A stretch of DNA of 64,000 nucleotides from Glacieibacterium frigidum (lineage in GTDB: Bacteria; Pseudomonadota; Alphaproteobacteria; Sphingomonadales; Sphingomonadaceae). Under the pieces are notes generated by a model that saw only the letters and a program-made list of their open reading frames with translations, ran no database searches and was not told the DNA's origin. The position numbers and the translations under genes are program-made. Below are positions 27,551 through 36,522 of the stretch, in pieces (position 1 is the first letter of the stretch; the number at the start of each line of letters is the position of its first letter). The stretch covers positions 434,001 through 498,000 of the forward strand of contig NZ_VJWA01000001.1 of assembly GCF_007097155.1 (NCBI RefSeq). The letters run 5' to 3'.

Positions 27551-27570
27551 AGTGTAAGGCCAGCCGACGG
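27551..27570. promoter_or_regulatory. Candidate enhancer site upstream of PEP-CTERM gene 2
   Basis: AGTGTAAG-N5-CCGACGG, the same motif as at 26650-26669, 51 bp upstream of the second sigma-54 promoter and about 20 bp from the topA stop. Confidence 0.55.
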
Positions 27571-27588
27571 TTTTTGGTTAACCTTCGT

Positions 27589-30192
27589 TTAGGTCGAGGA
27601 TTTAGCCGGCTTTTTCGCGGCCTTTGGCGGCGCCTTCTTCTTCGCCGCAGGCTTGGCGGCGGCCGCCTTCTTCTTCGGCGCGGGCTTCTTCTTGCCCTTG
27701 GGCGGCATCGCGGCGCGCGCGTCGAGCAGGGCGACCGCCTCGTCGAGGGTCAGCGCCATGCCGTCCGAATCCTTCGGCACCGTGGCATTGGTGGTCCCGT
27801 CGGCAAGATACTGGCCGAAGCGCCCGGCGATCAGGCGGATCGGCGCGCCGCTCACCGGGTGCGGACCGAACTCGCGCAGCGGCGCGGGCGTGTTGCGCGC
27901 CCGCGGGCCGGCGGCGAGCGCCTCCGCCAGCTTGACCACGGCGGCGTTCATGCCCGTCTCGAACACGTCCGCGGTCGAGGTCAGGCGCGCATACTTGCCG
28001 TTGTGCTGGAGGTAGGGGCCGTAGCGGCCGATGCTCGCGACGATCTTTTCGCCGGTCTCGGGGTGGATGCCGACTTCACGCGGCAGCGCGAGGAGGCGCA
28101 GCGCCATGTCGAGGTCGTCGGGGCCGGCGACCGTCACGTCCTTGGGGATCGAGGCGCGGGGTGGCTTGGGCGCGTCCTTGGGTCCGTCGTCACCGAGCTG
28201 GACGTAGACGCCGAAGCGGCCCGACCGCAATGACACCGGTTCCCCCGACACGGGATCGGTGCCGAGCAGCAGCGGCGCACCGCCGTTGACGCTCGCCTCC
28301 GACGGGTCGCCCGCGAACTGGCGGGTGTAGCGGCACTCGGGATAGTTCGAGCAGGCGATGAAAGCGCCGAACTTGCCGGTCTTCAGGCTCAGGCGGCCGG
28401 TCCCGCACGTCGTGCACAGACGCGGGTCGGTGCCGTCGTCCTTGGGCGGGAAGAGCAGGGGCGCCAGAAACTCGTCGAGCGCCACCGTCACGTCGGACGG
28501 GCGCATGTCGAGCATGTCCTTGGTGCGCGCCTCGAACTCGGTCCAGAAACGGCCGAGCACGGTCAGATAGTCGAGGTCGCCCGCGGATACCTCGTCGAGC
28601 TCGGTCTCGAGCTCGGCGGTGAAGTCGTAGCCGACATATTTCTCGAAGAAGCGTTCGAGGAAGGCAGTGACCAGCCGGCCCTTCTCCTCGGCGAAGAAGC
28701 GGTTCTTCTCGATGCGGACATAGCTGCGATCGCGCAGCGTCTGCAGGATCGAGGCATAGGTCGAGGGGCGACCAATGCCGAGCTCCTCGAGCTTCTTGAC
28801 GAGCGTCGCTTCCGAAAAGCGCGGGGGTGGCTCGGTGAAATGCTGGTCGGCGGTCACGTCGTTGACCACCGGGGTCTCGCCCTGGGTCAAGCGGGGCAGG
28901 CGCTTGCCGTCGTCCTCGTCGCCGTCGGCCGGGGTCTCGTCGCGGCTCTCGTTATAGACCGCCATGAAGCCTTCGAAGACGACGACCTGACCCGAGGCGC
29001 GCAGGCCGGTGCGGCCGTCGTCGGACAGCAGGTCGACGCTGGTGCGCTCAAGCCGCGCCGACGCCATCTGGCTGGCGATCGTGCGCTTCCAGATCAGGTC
29101 GTACAGCTTCGCGGCGTCGGCCGAACCGGCGTGGCGCTTCGACGGCTCGGTCGGGCGGATCGCCTCGTGCGCTTCCTGCGCATTCTTGGCCTTCGTCGCG
29201 TAGTGGCGCGCCTTTTCGGGCAGCGCGTCGCGGCCGAACTCCTTGCCGATCACGTCGCGGATCACGGCGATCGATTCGGCGCCGATCTGCACGCCGTCGG
29301 TCCGCATGTAGGTGATGTGGCCCTCTTCATAGAGGCCCTGCGCGACGCGCATCGTGTGGCTGGCGGTGAAGCCCAGCTTGCGCGACGCTTCCTGCTGCAG
29401 CGTCGAGGTGGTGAACGGCGGGTAGGGGTTGCGCGTGACGGGCTTGGTCTCGACCGCCGACACGGTGAAGCGGCCGGCCTCGACCTCGGCGCGGGCACGG
29501 TGCGCGTCCTGCTCGTTGGTCAGGTCGAACTTGTCGAGCTTCTTGCCGTGGAACAGGCTGAGCCGCGCGGTGAAGGTCGCGCCGCTCGCGGCGGCGAACA
29601 CCGCCTGCACCGTCCAATATTCGCGGGCGCGAAACGCCTCGATCTCGCGCTCGCGGTCGACGACGATGCGCAGCGCCACCGACTGGACGCGCCCCGCCGA
29701 CTTGGCGCCGGGCAGCTTGCGCCACAGCACCGGCGACAGGGTGAAGCCGACCAGATAATCGAGCGCGCGCCGCGCCTTGTAGGCGTCGATCAGCGCGTCA
29801 TCGAGCTCGCGCGGGTGCGCCATCGCGTCGAGCACGGTCGCCTTGGTGATCGCGTTGAAGGTGACGCGCGCCGTGCCGCCCTTGGGCACCGCCTTGCGAC
29901 CCTTCAGCCATTCGAGCAGGTGCCACGCGATCGCCTCGCCCTCGCGGTCGGGGTCGGTCGCCAGGATGATCCGGTCGGCGCCCTTGCTGGCGTCGGCGAT
30001 GGCCTTCAACTGCTTGGCCTTGTCGCCGTACAGCTCCCACTGCATCGCAAAGCCGTTCTCGGGATCGACCGAGCCGTCCTTGGGCGGCAGGTCGCGGATA
30101 TGGCCGTAGCTGGCGAGCACCTTGAAGCCGGGGCCGAGGTATTTTTCGATGGTCTTCGCTTTGGCGGGCGATTCCACGATGACGACTTGCAT
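27589..30192 (-). CDS. topA: DNA topoisomerase I
   Basis: TopA relaxes negative supercoils. The 867-residue protein has the TOPRIM domain at the N terminus (VIVESPAKAKTIEKYL, then ATDPDREGEAIAWHL), the active-site region GHITYMRTDGV with the catalytic tyrosine, a four-cysteine zinc finger (CTTCGTG...CSNYPEC), further C-terminal DNA-binding repeats, and a lysine/alanine/proline-rich tail. The tail is typical of alphaproteobacterial TopA. The promoter lies within the short 98-bp gap upstream. No dprA gene adjoins, unlike many relatives. Confidence 0.97.
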   Translation of the reverse strand: MQVVIVESPAKAKTIEKYLGPGFKVLASYGHIRDLPPKDGSVDPENGFAMQWELYGDKAKQLKAIADASKGADRIILATDPDREGEAIAWHLLEWLKGRKAVPKGGTARVTFNAITKATVLDAMAHPRELDDALIDAYKARRALDYLVGFTLSPVLWRKLPGAKSAGRVQSVALRIVVDREREIEAFRAREYWTVQAVFAAASGATFTARLSLFHGKKLDKFDLTNEQDAHRARAEVEAGRFTVSAVETKPVTRNPYPPFTTSTLQQEASRKLGFTASHTMRVAQGLYEEGHITYMRTDGVQIGAESIAVIRDVIGKEFGRDALPEKARHYATKAKNAQEAHEAIRPTEPSKRHAGSADAAKLYDLIWKRTIASQMASARLERTSVDLLSDDGRTGLRASGQVVVFEGFMAVYNESRDETPADGDEDDGKRLPRLTQGETPVVNDVTADQHFTEPPPRFSEATLVKKLEELGIGRPSTYASILQTLRDRSYVRIEKNRFFAEEKGRLVTAFLERFFEKYVGYDFTAELETELDEVSAGDLDYLTVLGRFWTEFEARTKDMLDMRPSDVTVALDEFLAPLLFPPKDDGTDPRLCTTCGTGRLSLKTGKFGAFIACSNYPECRYTRQFAGDPSEASVNGGAPLLLGTDPVSGEPVSLRSGRFGVYVQLGDDGPKDAPKPPRASIPKDVTVAGPDDLDMALRLLALPREVGIHPETGEKIVASIGRYGPYLQHNGKYARLTSTADVFETGMNAAVVKLAEALAAGPRARNTPAPLREFGPHPVSGAPIRLIAGRFGQYLADGTTNATVPKDSDGMALTLDEAVALLDARAAMPPKGKKKPAPKKKAAAAKPAAKKKAPPKAAKKPAKSST

Positions 30193-30290
30193 CTAGGTCT
30201 CCGGGGTCGCCGCCGGGGTGGCGTCAGGCGGGGCGGCCCCTACGCGCATGATATGGGGCTTGGCAAGCGGGCAGGGCAAGCGGGGGGCAG

Positions 30291-30719
30291 TCAGGCGGGC
30301 CTAGACCCCTCGCGGCAGATGCGCATCCAGCGCGTTACGGATGGCGCAAACAACAGGTTCAGGCTGCCCAGCTGGAGCGCCAGCGCCGCCACGCCGACCG
30401 CGACCGCAACGTCGCGCGACCATGCCTCGGTGCCAATATTGAAGGCGGCAACGACGGCGAGCGCGACCAGTCCCGCGAACAGCCAGCGCGCCGTCCGGCT
30501 GCCCCGGCGCGTCACGAACAGTACCAGCGCGGCGGTGAGCAGCGGGATGAGCACGGTGAACGCGACGGCGAGCGGCACGCCGTCGACTGCGATGCGGCGC
30601 TCGAACAACAGGCTCAGGTGCAGCACGTCGAGGGTGACGCCGGCCAGCGCCACCCTCTCGAACCACACGGCCGCGGCCGGCCGCACGCGTTGGCCTACGC
30701 CCCGAAGGTGCGCGACCAC
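30291..30719 (-). CDS. Small integral membrane protein, function unknown
   Basis: The 142-residue product has about four hydrophobic segments (near VALAGVTLDVLHLSLLF, LAVAFTVLIPLLTAALVLFV, WLFAGLVALAVVAAF and VAVAVGVAALALQLGSLNLLF). It has no signal peptide or motif I recognise. The GTG start overlaps the 3' end of the RNase E gene by 25 bp, so translation may be coupled to it. It is probably a real gene, given codon use and the membrane pattern. Confidence 0.65.
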   Translation of the reverse strand: MVAHLRGVGQRVRPAAAVWFERVALAGVTLDVLHLSLLFERRIAVDGVPLAVAFTVLIPLLTAALVLFVTRRGSRTARWLFAGLVALAVVAAFNIGTEAWSRDVAVAVGVAALALQLGSLNLLFAPSVTRWMRICREGSRPA

Positions 30720-33175
30720 CAGCCCTTGCGCGGCTCGCCGGCGGGAACCGGGGCTTCCTCGCCTGCGTCATTGGCCGGAGCCTCCGACGCTGCGTCGTTC
30801 GCCGGTGCTTCGGCGACGGGGGCCTTCGCGGCCGGCGGGGCAGGGGGTGCCTCGTCGGCAGCTGCGACCGGCTCGGCGGCGGGCTCGCCCGCCTTGCGAC
30901 GAGGGGCACGCTTTCGCGGCGCCTTCACGGCCTCGACGGGCGCTTCCTCGACCGGGTCGGCGGCGGGCGGTGCGGGCGGGGGCGCGTCCTCGGCCACCGG
31001 CTCGACCGCTGCAGCAGCCTTGCGGCCACGGCGCGGACGCTTGGCGGGCACCTCGGGCTCGGGCGCCGGCTCGGGCTCGGTGACGAGCTCGAGTTCGGGC
31101 TCGGGTGTTGCCTCGACCGTCTCGGCCTCGGCCGTCACGGGCTCGTCGGCACGCTCGGCACCGCCCTCGCGACGGCGACCGCCGCGACGGCCGCGACGGC
31201 GGCGCTTGGTGGCGTCGGCATCGGTCTCGCCCACGGGCTCGGCCACGACCTCGATCGTGTCGTCCGCAACCGCTTCTCCGTCGGCGGACGCATCGCCCTC
31301 GATGGTCTCGACATCGGCAGGGGCCTCGTCACCGGCTGCACGGTCGCGACCGCCGCCACGACGACGGCGCCGCCCGCGGCCGCCACGCTCGCGGTCACCG
31401 CGCTCGCCCTCGGGACGGGGGGCACGCGCCTCGCGCGGCGTGTCGCCCTCCTCCTCGTCGTCCTCGTCGTCACCGGTGTCGGCGGCGACATACTCCTCCT
31501 CGTCGTCGACGACGCTGACCGGCGCGGGGATCGGCGCGAGGACGATCTGGCGCGTCGGTGCGGGGCCGCCGGCATCGATGACATAGTTCGGGCCCATCAG
31601 GCTCTCGTCGGGCACCGCCTCGATGCCGACGCCATAGCGCTCCTCGAGCTCGGCGAGTTCGGCGCGCTTGCGGTTGAGGATGTAGACCGCGACGTCGGGG
31701 CCGGCGCGCAGCGTGAACTCGCTGCAACGGCCCTTGATCGCCTCAGCCTCGAGATCGCGCAGCGCGGCGAGCGCGGCGCTAGCCACCGCGCGGACATAGC
31801 CCGAGCCGTCGCACATCGGGCAGACGTGGGTCGATGCTTCCAGAATGCCGGTACGCAGGCGCTGGCGGCTCATCTCCATCAGCCCGAACGAGCTGATGCG
31901 GCCCAGCTGGATGCGCGCGCGGTCGTGGCGCAGCGCGTCCTTCATGGCGCGCTCGACCCGGCGATTGTTGCCGTTGACCTCCATGTCGATGAAGTCGATC
32001 ACGACGAGGCCGGCCATGTCGCGCAGGCGCAACTGGCGGCCGATTTCCTCGGCTGCCTCCATGTTGGTCTTGAACGCCGTCTCCTCGATGCCGTGCTCGC
32101 GCGTCGAGCGGCCGGAGTTGATGTCGATCGACACCAGCGCCTCGGTCGGGTTGATGACGAGGTAGCCGCCCGACTTCAGCTGGACAACAGGCTGGTACAT
32201 CGCGGCAAGCTGCGCCTCGACGCCGAAGCGCTGGAACAGCGGCACCGCGTCGTCGTACTGCATGACCTTGGGCGCGTGCGTCGGCATCAGCATCGACATG
32301 AATCGATGCGCCGCCTCGAAGCCCTCGGGGCCGTCGACGAGGATCTGGTCGATATCCTTGTTGTACAGGTCGCGGACGGCGCGCTTGATGAGCCCCGAAT
32401 CCTCATGGACGAGGCACGGCGCGGTCGATGCCAGCGTCGTCTCGCGGATCTCGTCCCACAGGCGCGTCAGATACTCGAAGTCGCGCTTGATGTCGGCCTT
32501 GCCGCGCTTTAGGCCCGCGGTGCGGACGATCGCGCCCATGCCGGCGGGCAGGCGCAGGTCGGCCATGATCGACTTCAGCCGGCGGCGGTCGGCCATGTTC
32601 GAAATCTTGCGGCTGATCCCGCCGCCGTGCGCGGTGTTGGGCATCAGCACGCAGTAGCGGCCGGCGAGGCTGAGATAGGTGGTCAGCGCAGCACCCTTGT
32701 TGCCGCGCTCCTCCTTGACGACCTGGATCAGCAGCACCTGGCGGCGGCGGATGACCTCCTGGATCTTGTAGCGGCGGCGCAGCGCCTGGCGCTGGCGGCG
32801 CAGCGAGTCGGTGTCATCGTGACCGCCGGTCGCGACGACCTCGTCCTCGCCCTCGTGCTCCTCGTCGTCGTGCGCTTCCTCGGCGTGCAGCTCCTGCTCT
32901 TCCTTGAGCAGCGCGTCGCGGTCTTCCTTGGGAATCTGGTAATAGTCGGGGTGGATTTCGCTGAAGGCGAGAAAGCCGTGGCGGTTGCCGCCATATTCGA
33001 CGAACGCCGCCTGCAGCGACGGCTCGACGCGCGTGACCTTGGCGAGATAGATGTTGCCCTTGAGTTGCTTGCGGTCGGCGGCCTCGAAATCGAATTCTTC
33101 GATGCGTTGTCCGTTAACGACCGCAACCCGTGTCTCTTCCGGGTGGCGGGCGTCGATCAGCATGCGCTGTGACAT
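30695..33175 (-). CDS. rne: Ribonuclease E
   Basis: RNase E is the endonuclease that organises mRNA decay. The 826-residue protein has an S1 domain near residues 35-150, containing an acidic insert (EEAHDDEEHEGEDE). The DNase I-like catalytic site follows, with VSIDINSGRST and VVIDFIDMEVN, and then the zinc-link CPMCDGSG. From about residue 560 it becomes low-complexity: acidic runs, RGRRRRRGGGR arginine patches and Ala/Pro-rich segments, ending in RKGWWSRTFGA. The disordered tail is the degradosome scaffold seen in alphaproteobacteria. It has a 395-bp structured upstream region. Confidence 0.95.
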   Translation of the reverse strand: MSQRMLIDARHPEETRVAVVNGQRIEEFDFEAADRKQLKGNIYLAKVTRVEPSLQAAFVEYGGNRHGFLAFSEIHPDYYQIPKEDRDALLKEEQELHAEEAHDDEEHEGEDEVVATGGHDDTDSLRRQRQALRRRYKIQEVIRRRQVLLIQVVKEERGNKGAALTTYLSLAGRYCVLMPNTAHGGGISRKISNMADRRRLKSIMADLRLPAGMGAIVRTAGLKRGKADIKRDFEYLTRLWDEIRETTLASTAPCLVHEDSGLIKRAVRDLYNKDIDQILVDGPEGFEAAHRFMSMLMPTHAPKVMQYDDAVPLFQRFGVEAQLAAMYQPVVQLKSGGYLVINPTEALVSIDINSGRSTREHGIEETAFKTNMEAAEEIGRQLRLRDMAGLVVIDFIDMEVNGNNRRVERAMKDALRHDRARIQLGRISSFGLMEMSRQRLRTGILEASTHVCPMCDGSGYVRAVASAALAALRDLEAEAIKGRCSEFTLRAGPDVAVYILNRKRAELAELEERYGVGIEAVPDESLMGPNYVIDAGGPAPTRQIVLAPIPAPVSVVDDEEEYVAADTGDDEDDEEEGDTPREARAPRPEGERGDRERGGRGRRRRRGGGRDRAAGDEAPADVETIEGDASADGEAVADDTIEVVAEPVGETDADATKRRRRGRRGGRRREGGAERADEPVTAEAETVEATPEPELELVTEPEPAPEPEVPAKRPRRGRKAAAAVEPVAEDAPPPAPPAADPVEEAPVEAVKAPRKRAPRRKAGEPAAEPVAAADEAPPAPPAAKAPVAEAPANDAASEAPANDAGEEAPVPAGEPRKGWWSRTFGA

Positions 33176-33570
33176 TGATATGCTCCATGGCGCGGTGCCT
33201 TGCGGCGCGCGCGCGCGAATGTGGGTTGAGAGATGTAAAACGGCGAGGTGACGGCGACCGTCCAGCCGGACCGCATGCGGCCCCGGCTGAATGTGTACGC
33301 GTCGGCGTCATGCGACCCTAACCTTGGTGGCCCGAAACCGGGCCGGAGTGGTGCCCGTCCCAGAAGGCGGCTCGCCCTGGCATGAGCCCTTCGCAGGGCG
33401 GCCGGGGGTCGCGCGACCGCAGGGGTGCGGGCGACGGCGCTGACGAACCGCTGCTGTATCGCCGCTGGTTCCGCCGTGTGAACGATGCGTAGCAGCACAT
33501 CTTGCGACCGACAAGCGCGCGCGCTTTGCCGAGTTGCCGCCGGCGGGTGCGGGCGGTAACCCTGACCGCA
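33176..33570 (-). other. 395-bp region between rne and amiC: rne leader with hairpins
   Basis: There is no convincing gene here. Three strong inverted repeats lie in it: 33263-33289 (minus strand CAGCCGGGGCCGC pairing with GCGGTCCGGCTG, one bulge and a G-U pair), 33329-33344 (GGCCCG-AAAC-CGGGCC) and 33373-33400 (CGCCCTG...CAGGGCG). The first lies 88 bp from the rne start, within a probable 5' UTR, and could serve RNase E autoregulation, as known in gamma-proteobacteria; a specific match to a known leader family is not claimed. Confidence 0.55.
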
Positions 33571-34848
33571 ATGCGCATCCTTGCCCTGTCGATGCTGCTG
33601 CTGTGCACCGCCCCCGCGGCGGCGCAGACCCCGGTGCGGGCGGGCGCACTGCGTGCCGCCGCCGAGAGCGTGACCGTCGAGCTGAACGGAGTGGTGACGG
33701 CGCGCGTGCTGGCGCTCGAATCGCCGCTGCGGCTGGTCGTCGACCTCGGCGGCGTCGATGCGGCGCGGGCAACCGCGGCGGGTGGCGGCGCGGTCATGCT
33801 GGCGCGGATCGGGCCGTTCGACCCCGCGACGGCGCGGCTGGTCATCGCGCTGCGCCGCCCGATGCGGATCGCGGTGGCGGTGCAGGACCGCGACTTCGGC
33901 CTGACGCTGAAGCTCGTACCGGCGAGCGCTGCCGACTTTACCGCTGCCGCCAAGTCCGGACGCCGCCCGCTGACCGTCATCCAGACGAAGCCTGCCGCCC
34001 CGCCGCGCCCGCCGGGGGGTAACATCCCCAACGCCGGCGACCCCGGTGGCCCCGTCGTGACACCCGATTTCGACCTGCCCGCCGACGTCTTCGGCCCGCC
34101 GCCGGCCGCGACCACGCCGGCACCGCCGCGCCCTGCACCACCGAAGGACGACCGGCCGCGCACCCGCCCGGGCGTCAAGCCGCTCGTCGTCATCGATGCC
34201 GGCCACGGCGGCAAGGACGTCGGCGCGATCGCCGTCGACGGCGGCTACGAAAAGAACGTGACTCTCGCCATCGCGCGTGCCGCGGCGCGCGCGCTCGAAC
34301 GCGGCGGCAAGGTGCGCGTCCACCTGACGCGCGGCGACGACCGGTTCATCCCGCTGGGCGGGCGCGTGACGATTGCCCGCAGCAAGCGCGCCGACCTGTT
34401 CATCTCGGTCCATGCCGACGCCGCGCCGAACGCGCTGGCGCGGGGCGCGACGGTCTACACCCTGTCGGAGGTCGCGTCCGATGCCGCCGCCGCCCGGCTG
34501 GCGGCACGCGAGAACCGCGCCGACATCATCGCGGGCGTCAACCTGGGGGTCGAGGCACCTGAGGTCGAGGGCATCCTGCTCGACCTGCTGCGCCGCAGTA
34601 CGCTGAACGGCGCCGCGGCCTTTGCCGACCTGCTGCAGGACGAGCTCGACGACGACATCGGCTTCCGCAAGAATTTCCGCGGCTTTGCGGGTTTTCGCGT
34701 GCTCAAGGCGACCGAGATTCCCTCGGTGCTGCTCGAAACCGGCTATGTCTCGAACAGCGAGGATGCCGAAATGCTGTTCTCGCGCACGGGCCAGCGCAAG
34801 ATCGGCGAGGGCATCGCGCGCGCGGTCGAAGCCTATTTCCGCCGCTAG
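33571..34848 (+). CDS. amiC: N-acetylmuramoyl-L-alanine amidase (AmiC-like)
   Basis: This periplasmic zinc amidase cleaves septal peptidoglycan. The 425-residue protein begins with a signal peptide (RILALSMLLLCTAPAAAQ), has an AMIN-like targeting domain (about residues 28-125) and a Pro-rich linker. The Amidase_3 domain starts near residue 207, with the zinc ligand His in VIDAGHGGKDVGA, then ISVHADA and LLETGYVSN. ATG at 33571 is chosen because it gives the signal peptide directly. A PBP1A gene often follows, but not here. Confidence 0.92.
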   Translation: MRILALSMLLLCTAPAAAQTPVRAGALRAAAESVTVELNGVVTARVLALESPLRLVVDLGGVDAARATAAGGGAVMLARIGPFDPATARLVIALRRPMRIAVAVQDRDFGLTLKLVPASAADFTAAAKSGRRPLTVIQTKPAAPPRPPGGNIPNAGDPGGPVVTPDFDLPADVFGPPPAATTPAPPRPAPPKDDRPRTRPGVKPLVVIDAGHGGKDVGAIAVDGGYEKNVTLAIARAAARALERGGKVRVHLTRGDDRFIPLGGRVTIARSKRADLFISVHADAAPNALARGATVYTLSEVASDAAAARLAARENRADIIAGVNLGVEAPEVEGILLDLLRRSTLNGAAAFADLLQDELDDDIGFRKNFRGFAGFRVLKATEIPSVLLETGYVSNSEDAEMLFSRTGQRKIGEGIARAVEAYFRR

Positions 34849-34888
34849 GCGCAGGAACCCCGACGTGCCGCGCGCGCTTGGAGCGACG

Positions 34889-35734
34889 ATGACCGATAGC
34901 CCGACACCCGCCCGACCGCTGGCCCGCGTCTGGCTCGTCGTCAACGCAGGCTCGGGATCGACCGACGCGGCGGTGATCGAGGGGCTGACCGTGGCGCTCG
35001 GCACGCGCGGCGTCGCGGTCGCCGGCACCACCGATTTTCCCGAACAGGCACTGCCCGATGCGGCGCGGCTGCGTGCGGCTGACGCCGACACGCTGCTGAT
35101 CTGCGGAGGCGACGGTACGATCAACGCGGCGTGGAGCGCCGCCGACGACTGGGAGGGCCAGTGCGTCGTGCTGCCCGGCGGGACAATGAACGGGCTGGCC
35201 AAGGCGCTGCATGGCGACAACGGCCGCGATGCGATCCTCGATGCGGTAGCGACCGCGACCCTGGTCAACCCGCCCACCGCCAGCACGGGTGTGTATCACG
35301 CGCTGGTCGGCGTCATTCTGGGGCCCGCCGCATCGTGGGTGCGGGCGCGCGAGGGGGTGCGGAAGGGTCGCTTCATCCGCGCCATGCGCGCCGCGCGGCT
35401 GGCCTGGGCGCGGTCGTTCGGACGGACGATCCGCGTCGCCAGGACTGCCGGCAAGCACCGCGCGGTGATCGTCACCCCTGGCGAGACGGGGCTGGAGGTC
35501 GCGACGATCAGCGCGGACGGAGTGACCGATGCGATCCGCCTCGGCTGGCAATGGCTGCTCGGCGACTGGCGCACCGCGCCCGGCGTCGCAGTCACCACCA
35601 CCGACAGCGTGACCCTGCTCGGTCACCGCAAGGTCCGCGCGCTGTTCGACGGCGAGCCCGCGATGCTGCCTAGCCCGGCCGTGGTGCGTTTCGGGCGCAC
35701 GCGCCTCAAATTTGTCCGGACAAAGCCCGCATGA
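34889..35734 (+). CDS. Diacylglycerol/lipid kinase family protein
   Basis: The 281-residue protein has the DAGK catalytic-domain signature: VNAGSGS (nucleotide loop), LLICGGDGTINAAW and VLPGGTMNGLAKAL. The second half is less typical and ends LKFVRTKPA. Homologues phosphorylate diacylglycerol, ceramide or other lipids; a sphingolipid-bearing sphingomonad makes either possible, but that is inference. GGAG lies before the ATG, and the stop overlaps the phosphoesterase ATG (ATGA). Confidence 0.85.
   Translation: MTDSPTPARPLARVWLVVNAGSGSTDAAVIEGLTVALGTRGVAVAGTTDFPEQALPDAARLRAADADTLLICGGDGTINAAWSAADDWEGQCVVLPGGTMNGLAKALHGDNGRDAILDAVATATLVNPPTASTGVYHALVGVILGPAASWVRAREGVRKGRFIRAMRAARLAWARSFGRTIRVARTAGKHRAVIVTPGETGLEVATISADGVTDAIRLGWQWLLGDWRTAPGVAVTTTDSVTLLGHRKVRALFDGEPAMLPSPAVVRFGRTRLKFVRTKPA
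35712..35723. repeat. TTGTCCGGACAA palindrome, copy 3
   Basis: Perfect 12-bp palindrome near the 3' end of the lipid-kinase-like gene, read as Phe-Val-Arg-Thr-Lys, 8 bp before the next start codon. Confidence 0.7.
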
Positions 35735-36459
35735 CGCGCATCTTCCACGTCAGCGACGTGCATTTCGGCACCGAGGACCGGGCAGCCCTCGACTGGTTCG
35801 CGGAAACCGTCCGCGCCGAGCAGCCCGACCTCGTACTGCTGACCGGCGACCTGACTGCTGCGGCACGGCGCAGCGAGTTCGCCGCCGCGAGTGCCTGGCT
35901 CGACACGCTGGGCGTTCCGATCCGCATCGAGCCCGGCAACCACGACCTGCCCGTCTACAGCCCGTTCATGCGCCTGTTCGACCCCTATGCCCGGATGCGG
36001 CGGATGTATGCGCGCTTCCACAAGCCGCTCGACCTGCCCGGCGTGACTTTGGTGTCGCTGAAGACCACGGCGCGGGTGCAGCTGCGGCGCAACTGGTCGC
36101 TGGGCCGTGTCGGACGCGATGCGCTGGCGCGGACGCTGCGGGCCTTGCGCGGTCACGACCCCGACACGCTGGCGATCGTCGCGTGCCACCATCCGCTCGT
36201 CGAGGCAGGCACGCGGACCCGCGGCGGCACGCACGGCGGCGTCGGCGCGATCGCTGCGCTGGCTCAGGCAGGCGCGCATGCGGTGTGCACCGGCCATGCC
36301 CATGACCCCTTCGACCGGCTGTGGACCGACGGCAAGTACAGCGTCCGGATGATCGGTGCCGGCACCTTGTCCGAGCGCGTCCGCGACACGCCGCCGTCGT
36401 TCAACGAGCTGCGGATCGTCGACCGCCAGCTGACCGTGACGGTCCGCACCGCCGGCTGA
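35731..36459 (+). CDS. Calcineurin-like metallophosphoesterase
   Basis: The 242-residue protein has all main motifs of the calcineurin-like phosphoesterases: D-x-H in HVSDVHFG, GD in LLTGDLT, GNHD in EPGNHDLP, the metal histidine in ACHHP, and GHAH in CTGHAHD. It has no signal peptide, so it acts in the cytoplasm. It is coupled by ATGA to the lipid-kinase-like gene. Possible substrates are a lipid-linked pyrophosphate or a cyclic nucleotide; neither can be determined. Confidence 0.92.
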   Translation: MTRIFHVSDVHFGTEDRAALDWFAETVRAEQPDLVLLTGDLTAAARRSEFAAASAWLDTLGVPIRIEPGNHDLPVYSPFMRLFDPYARMRRMYARFHKPLDLPGVTLVSLKTTARVQLRRNWSLGRVGRDALARTLRALRGHDPDTLAIVACHHPLVEAGTRTRGGTHGGVGAIAALAQAGAHAVCTGHAHDPFDRLWTDGKYSVRMIGAGTLSERVRDTPPSFNELRIVDRQLTVTVRTAG

Positions 36460-36522
36460 ATCGGGCTTCCCCCGCGCGAACGTTGCGGGCACAACGACGC
36501 AAGGCCCCGGGGGGAACGCGAC

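Noticed and set aside
27578-27592. CtrA-like TTAA-N7-TTAG
   Set aside because: One base differs from TTAA-N7-TTAA, and the site overlaps the topA stop codon. A -24/-12 promoter explains the downstream PEP-CTERM gene better, so CtrA control is not claimed.
30750-31460. Repetitive GC-rich tract that could look like a tandem repeat
   Set aside because: It encodes the disordered acidic, arginine-rich and Ala/Pro-rich tail of RNase E in a single frame, not a DNA repeat array or CRISPR.
33951-33962. Seventh copy of the TGTCCGGACA palindrome
   Set aside because: The sequence is AGTCCGGACG, with only the inner eight bases matching, so it was not counted.
33157-35286. Long minus-strand frame opposite amiC and the lipid kinase gene
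   Set aside because: It has no recognisable domain and lies opposite two genes with clear motifs; it is a high-GC shadow.
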